A stretch of DNA of 64,000 bases from Isoetes taiwanensis (Eukaryota; Streptophyta; Lycopodiopsida; Isoetales; Isoetaceae): positions 6,154,748 to 6,218,747 of the forward strand of contig JAJEKV010000031.1 in assembly GCA_021234155.1 (NCBI GenBank), written 5' to 3'. A program made the translations under genes and the position numbers. Each line of letters opens with the position of its first letter. Within the stretch, counting starts at the first letter, position 1. Under the pieces are notes generated by a model. It saw only the letters and a program-made list of their open reading frames with translations. It had not been told where the DNA came from and did no database searches. Positions 61,352 to 64,000 of the stretch are shown here, one piece after another.

Positions 61352-62905
61352 TGTGACGTTCCAGCACAGTATACGGTCCCAAGACGTATACTGTACTGCC
61401 CCGTCACGCGTACACGCCACTCCGACTGACGTGTACGCCAACGGATAGCCAGGTAAGTAGCCCTAGGGGCAACTTGCTAGGAGTGTTCATATATTATTAA
61501 TGTGCACATGTGCACATTAATGAGGGCACACCTTTCCATGTTGGCATATTTTGCCACCTAGCCATTAAAGGCAAGTGGGGCCTTTCCAATTATCCCACAT
61601 GCCAAATTGGGTAATTGGAAACCCTAGCCTAAACCCCATGTCTATTTAGGGTAGGAAAACCCTAGCTTGCTAGTTTTTCGTCCTTAGGGTTTTAGAGCTC
61701 AGTTTTGGCTGCCCCAGGAGCCAAAACCGCCCCCGACGCTATTTGCCGAGCAAATTAGCCATCGGTTCCCTCGAATTCGATCAGCTCAGCAGGATGGTTG
61801 AACTCAGGTCAGGAGGAGCCACTCAAGGATCAGGTATTTGGTCAATTTAATAGCTTAAACCGTCTTCTAGTCATAGAATCAGTAGGTTTAGACTATTAAA
61901 TTGCCCATAGTAGCTATCTAGATCTTAGAGCTCGGACACTAACTAAAGAACCTCTCTATGATTAGATCTAGTTCTTCAGTTCTTCTGTGATGTATTTGGA
62001 TGATGTATTTCTGTGAACTCCTTGTATTGGGAAGGGGGGTAGAGACCCTAAAGCTTGTAGTTGATGCTCCTAGAGTAGCCTCTCTAGCACTTGTAGATTC
62101 GCCACGTGTACAAGAGCCACACCCTGGTTGTGGGTGAAGGGGCGGATGGCTAAGAAGGAGGTTCATGTGTCGACTCTTGAAGCGATCCCCCGGTGTGTAA
62201 AGCCCACCGGGGATTATTGTGACTAGGTCTAATGGCTTACCACCGAAAAGGGTAAGGCATGGGCTCGACACCCGTGAAGTGGTGTACACTTTCCAGTGGG
62301 TTCGGTCGAATACGGGCAGTGGCCCTCTAGTCACCTTGAGTTAGCATGTAGATCTCGGAGGGAGTGATCCCACCCGCCCCATCGAACCGGGAGGATGAGG
62401 CCGGGGAATAGCCCCGGCTATGCATCCCGGCGGGCTACGGGTCAGTCCCAACACTTTTCAGCCTACTCGCAAAGTGTGCTGGGGGAGGGGCGGATGGAGT
62501 GGACAACCCAATGCCATGTTCTTATGCTAGCCAAATCCATTGCCATGAATTCTGTCTGCAATGAACTCTGGAGACCCAAGCCGTCAGTCCTCCCCTTGAG
62601 TCTGAGCCTTGGGTAGGATTCCCTATGTGATGTGCTGATCTTTGCCTATGCAGATATGTGGAGGACCATCCTTCGAGATGGTCACATGATGTTGATGTAT
62701 GTGCTACTGACATGTATGTTCACGCTTCCGCAGCTAGGTAGGCCCTGAGGGAGACAGGGTAGAATGACACCTTCACTCTTCCCACTGGGACTCGTTACGG
62801 GTGCAGTGATATGTGGAGGGCCCTGTATCAGCATGGAGCTGGTGTGGGGGAAGAACTCCTGTTTGTATACGGAGAGTGCACCGTATACGAGTAGGGGACG
62901 TCACA
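61352..62905 (+). repeat. Chromovirus 3' LTR
   Basis: 1554 bases, the same ends as the 5' LTR, including the palindrome at 61496-61521. Long identical stretches indicate a fairly recent insertion. Ends GACGTCACA, then GAGTG. Confidence 0.95.
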
Positions 62906-62910
62906 GAGTG

Positions 62911-63819
62911 GCTGAGAGAAAGAAAAGGACCTTGCTCAATGCTGTAAGATCTATGTTGAAGTTTTCTGGATTACCTAATTATGTATGGGATGAAGCATTA
63001 AAGACTGCTGTCTTTGTTCAAAATATTTTGTCTACATCTAGTATTAATGGTGGAATACCAGAAATGTTTTGGATAGGAAAAACTCCAAGTTACAATGAAT
63101 TAAGGGCGTATGGTTGCCTGGCTTATGTTCATGTTCCAGAGCAACGAAGGCAAAAGTTGGATGACAGAGCATATATATCCTACTTGGTAGGGTATGATTC
63201 AAATTCGAAGGGGTATAGATTGTATGATCCTGCTCAAAGGAAAATATTAGTGAGCAGGGATGTTGTCTTTGATGAAGAAGAATTCTACAAAAGGATTCCT
63301 AAGGTTAATACCTATGATATGACTGAACAGGAGGAGAAGAATGAGATCAAAGAAATTCCAAAGGAAATAAACAAGGCTGAAGATAAAATCAGATTTGTGG
63401 ATGACTCGAGTGATGTTGAAGAGGACAATATGGAAGCTGATATTGAAGGTGATGTGCAAGCTGACACTGGACCCGAGAATACTCCTAGTGTGGCACAAGA
63501 TCTTCCCATTGAACAACCTGCAAAAAGGGGCAGAAGGACTAAAGCACAGATCTTAAGAAGAAATGAACAAGGTAGAAGCAAAAGGCCACATGCATATGAA
63601 TTAGAAGTTCATAATATCTTTGATATTTTGCTGTTAGAAAATCCTGCAGTGCCAAAGAGTTATTTTGAAGCTGTAAATAGTAGAGATTCAAGTTTCTGGT
63701 TGGAAGCCATGCAAGATGAAATGGAAGCTTTTAAAAGAACAGAAACTTATGAAGTAGTTGACAGACCTGAAGGCATTCCATATAGAGCATTGAAGAGGGT
63801 AGAAACAGGCACCATATAG
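62911..63819 (+). pseudogene. Copia 2 integrase C-terminus and truncated RT
   Basis: AERKKRTLLNAVRSMLKFSG continues the integrase Glu region. AYGCLAYVHVPEQRRQKLDD, YLVGYDSNSKGYRLYDPAQR and RRTKAQILRR follow in one frame, where Copia 1 needs a frameshift. The RT begins AMQDEMEAFKRTETYEVVDR then jumps from PEG to IPYRALK, which in Copia 1 lies about 240 codons later. The RT core, including YVDD, is deleted. Confidence 0.85.
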
Positions 63820-63845
63820 AGCATTGAAGAGGGTAGAAACATGCA
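63778..63845. repeat. 34-bp tandem duplication at the Copia 2 deletion junction
   Basis: CCATATAGAGCATTGAAGAG begins units at 63778 and 63812, each continuing GGTAGAAACA(G/T)GCA. It sits exactly at the deletion junction in RT, as if produced during repair. The remaining sequence to 64000 has no recognised feature. Confidence 0.85.
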
Positions 63846-64000
63846 CCAGTGCCACTCAATTGTAGAGTTGCAAGTGTAGTTGTTACCTTCGTAGTTGTTG
63901 AGATTATAACATGCCAGCAGAAAGAATGGCTGTCAATCTACTATGTATAGGATTCTACAAAACAATTAAAATGAGGTGCAAAAAAACATTTCAATGAGTA

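Larger units (their letters stand above)
49746..62905 (+). mobile_element. Ty3/chromovirus LTR retrotransposon with histone H3-like and extra gene, 13.2 kb
   Basis: LTRs 49746-51317 and 61352-62905 begin TGTGACGTTCC and end GACGTCACA, with 7-base inverted ends. Target duplication GAGTG (49741-49745, 62906-62910). Primer site TGGTATCAGAGC (tRNA-Met) at 51319-51330; polypurine tract AAGGTGGGGAGAA at 61339-61351. Order: two added transcription units (51480-55502), gag, protease, RT, RNase H, integrase, chromodomain. The RT-before-integrase order and terminal chromodomain define a chromovirus. The 4.2 kb before gag is foreign to the standard plan. All ORFs have frameshifts. Confidence 0.95.
62906..64000 (+). 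mobile_element. Copia retrotransposon 2, right part
   Basis: Resumes with GAGTGGCTGAGAGAAAG, continuing the integrase frame split at 49745. It ends abnormally: after the start of RT the sequence jumps to a later part of the element and then to unknown sequence. No 3' LTR within the window. Confidence 0.85.

Overview
Land-plant nuclear DNA, almost wholly built of transposable elements. The content fits a large, TE-rich plant genome. A fern or other non-flowering vascular plant is my guess; nothing in the window fixes the species. Copia and Ty3/chromovirus retrotransposons, LINEs, Helitrons, a foldback element and a leucine-rich-repeat receptor-like protein (RLP) gene all use plant-type signals. 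There is no bacterial signal, CRISPR array or rRNA.

Layout. 1-490 is the last exons of an unidentified gene. 2509-33062 reads best as one old minus-strand Helitron opened by later insertions: a degraded LINE (about 3006-5350); an 8.6 kb foldback element (8435-17066) whose arms are tandem repeats and which itself holds a LINE piece and a palindrome array; and a gag-only LTR retrotransposon in the form LTR-internal-LTR-internal-LTR (17309-30965, target duplication CACAC). The third LTR of that tandem is split by a second, plus-strand Helitron (25195-30323), inserted exactly between A and T. Removing the insertions leaves a Helitron of about 5.9 kb, close to the 5.1 kb of the intact one.

33803-36769 (minus) is the only intact-looking host gene, an intronless 988-residue RLP with five nearly identical 73-residue LRR blocks. 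36770-42600 is quiet sequence with a Ty3 relic, an intron-bearing eIF4A pseudogene fragment, a LINE tail, a third Helitron 5' end and a tRNA-like SINE head.

42680-64000 is a retrotransposon nest. Two related but diverged Copia elements share one central LTR (47311-47775). The integrase gene of the second Copia is split by a 13.2 kb Ty3/chromovirus element (49746-62905, target duplication GAGTG). That element has LTRs of about 1.56 kb, a tRNA-Met primer site, gag, protease, RT/RNase H, integrase and a C-terminal chromodomain.

The most striking feature is the extra 4.2 kb between this chromovirus' primer site and gag. It holds two added transcription units, each preceded by inverted-repeat hairpins and a TATAAATA box. 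The first begins MARTKQTARK, identical to the histone H3 tail through K9, and about 1 kb later encodes an H3-type histone fold with features of the centromeric variant CENH3. The second is an unknown protein of about 500 codons. So one element appears to carry both a chromodomain, a domain family that reads methylated H3 tails, and a histone H3-like protein. The frames are broken in this copy. Repeat copies across the window differ mainly in short CG-rich patches, so some of the breaks may be sequence errors.
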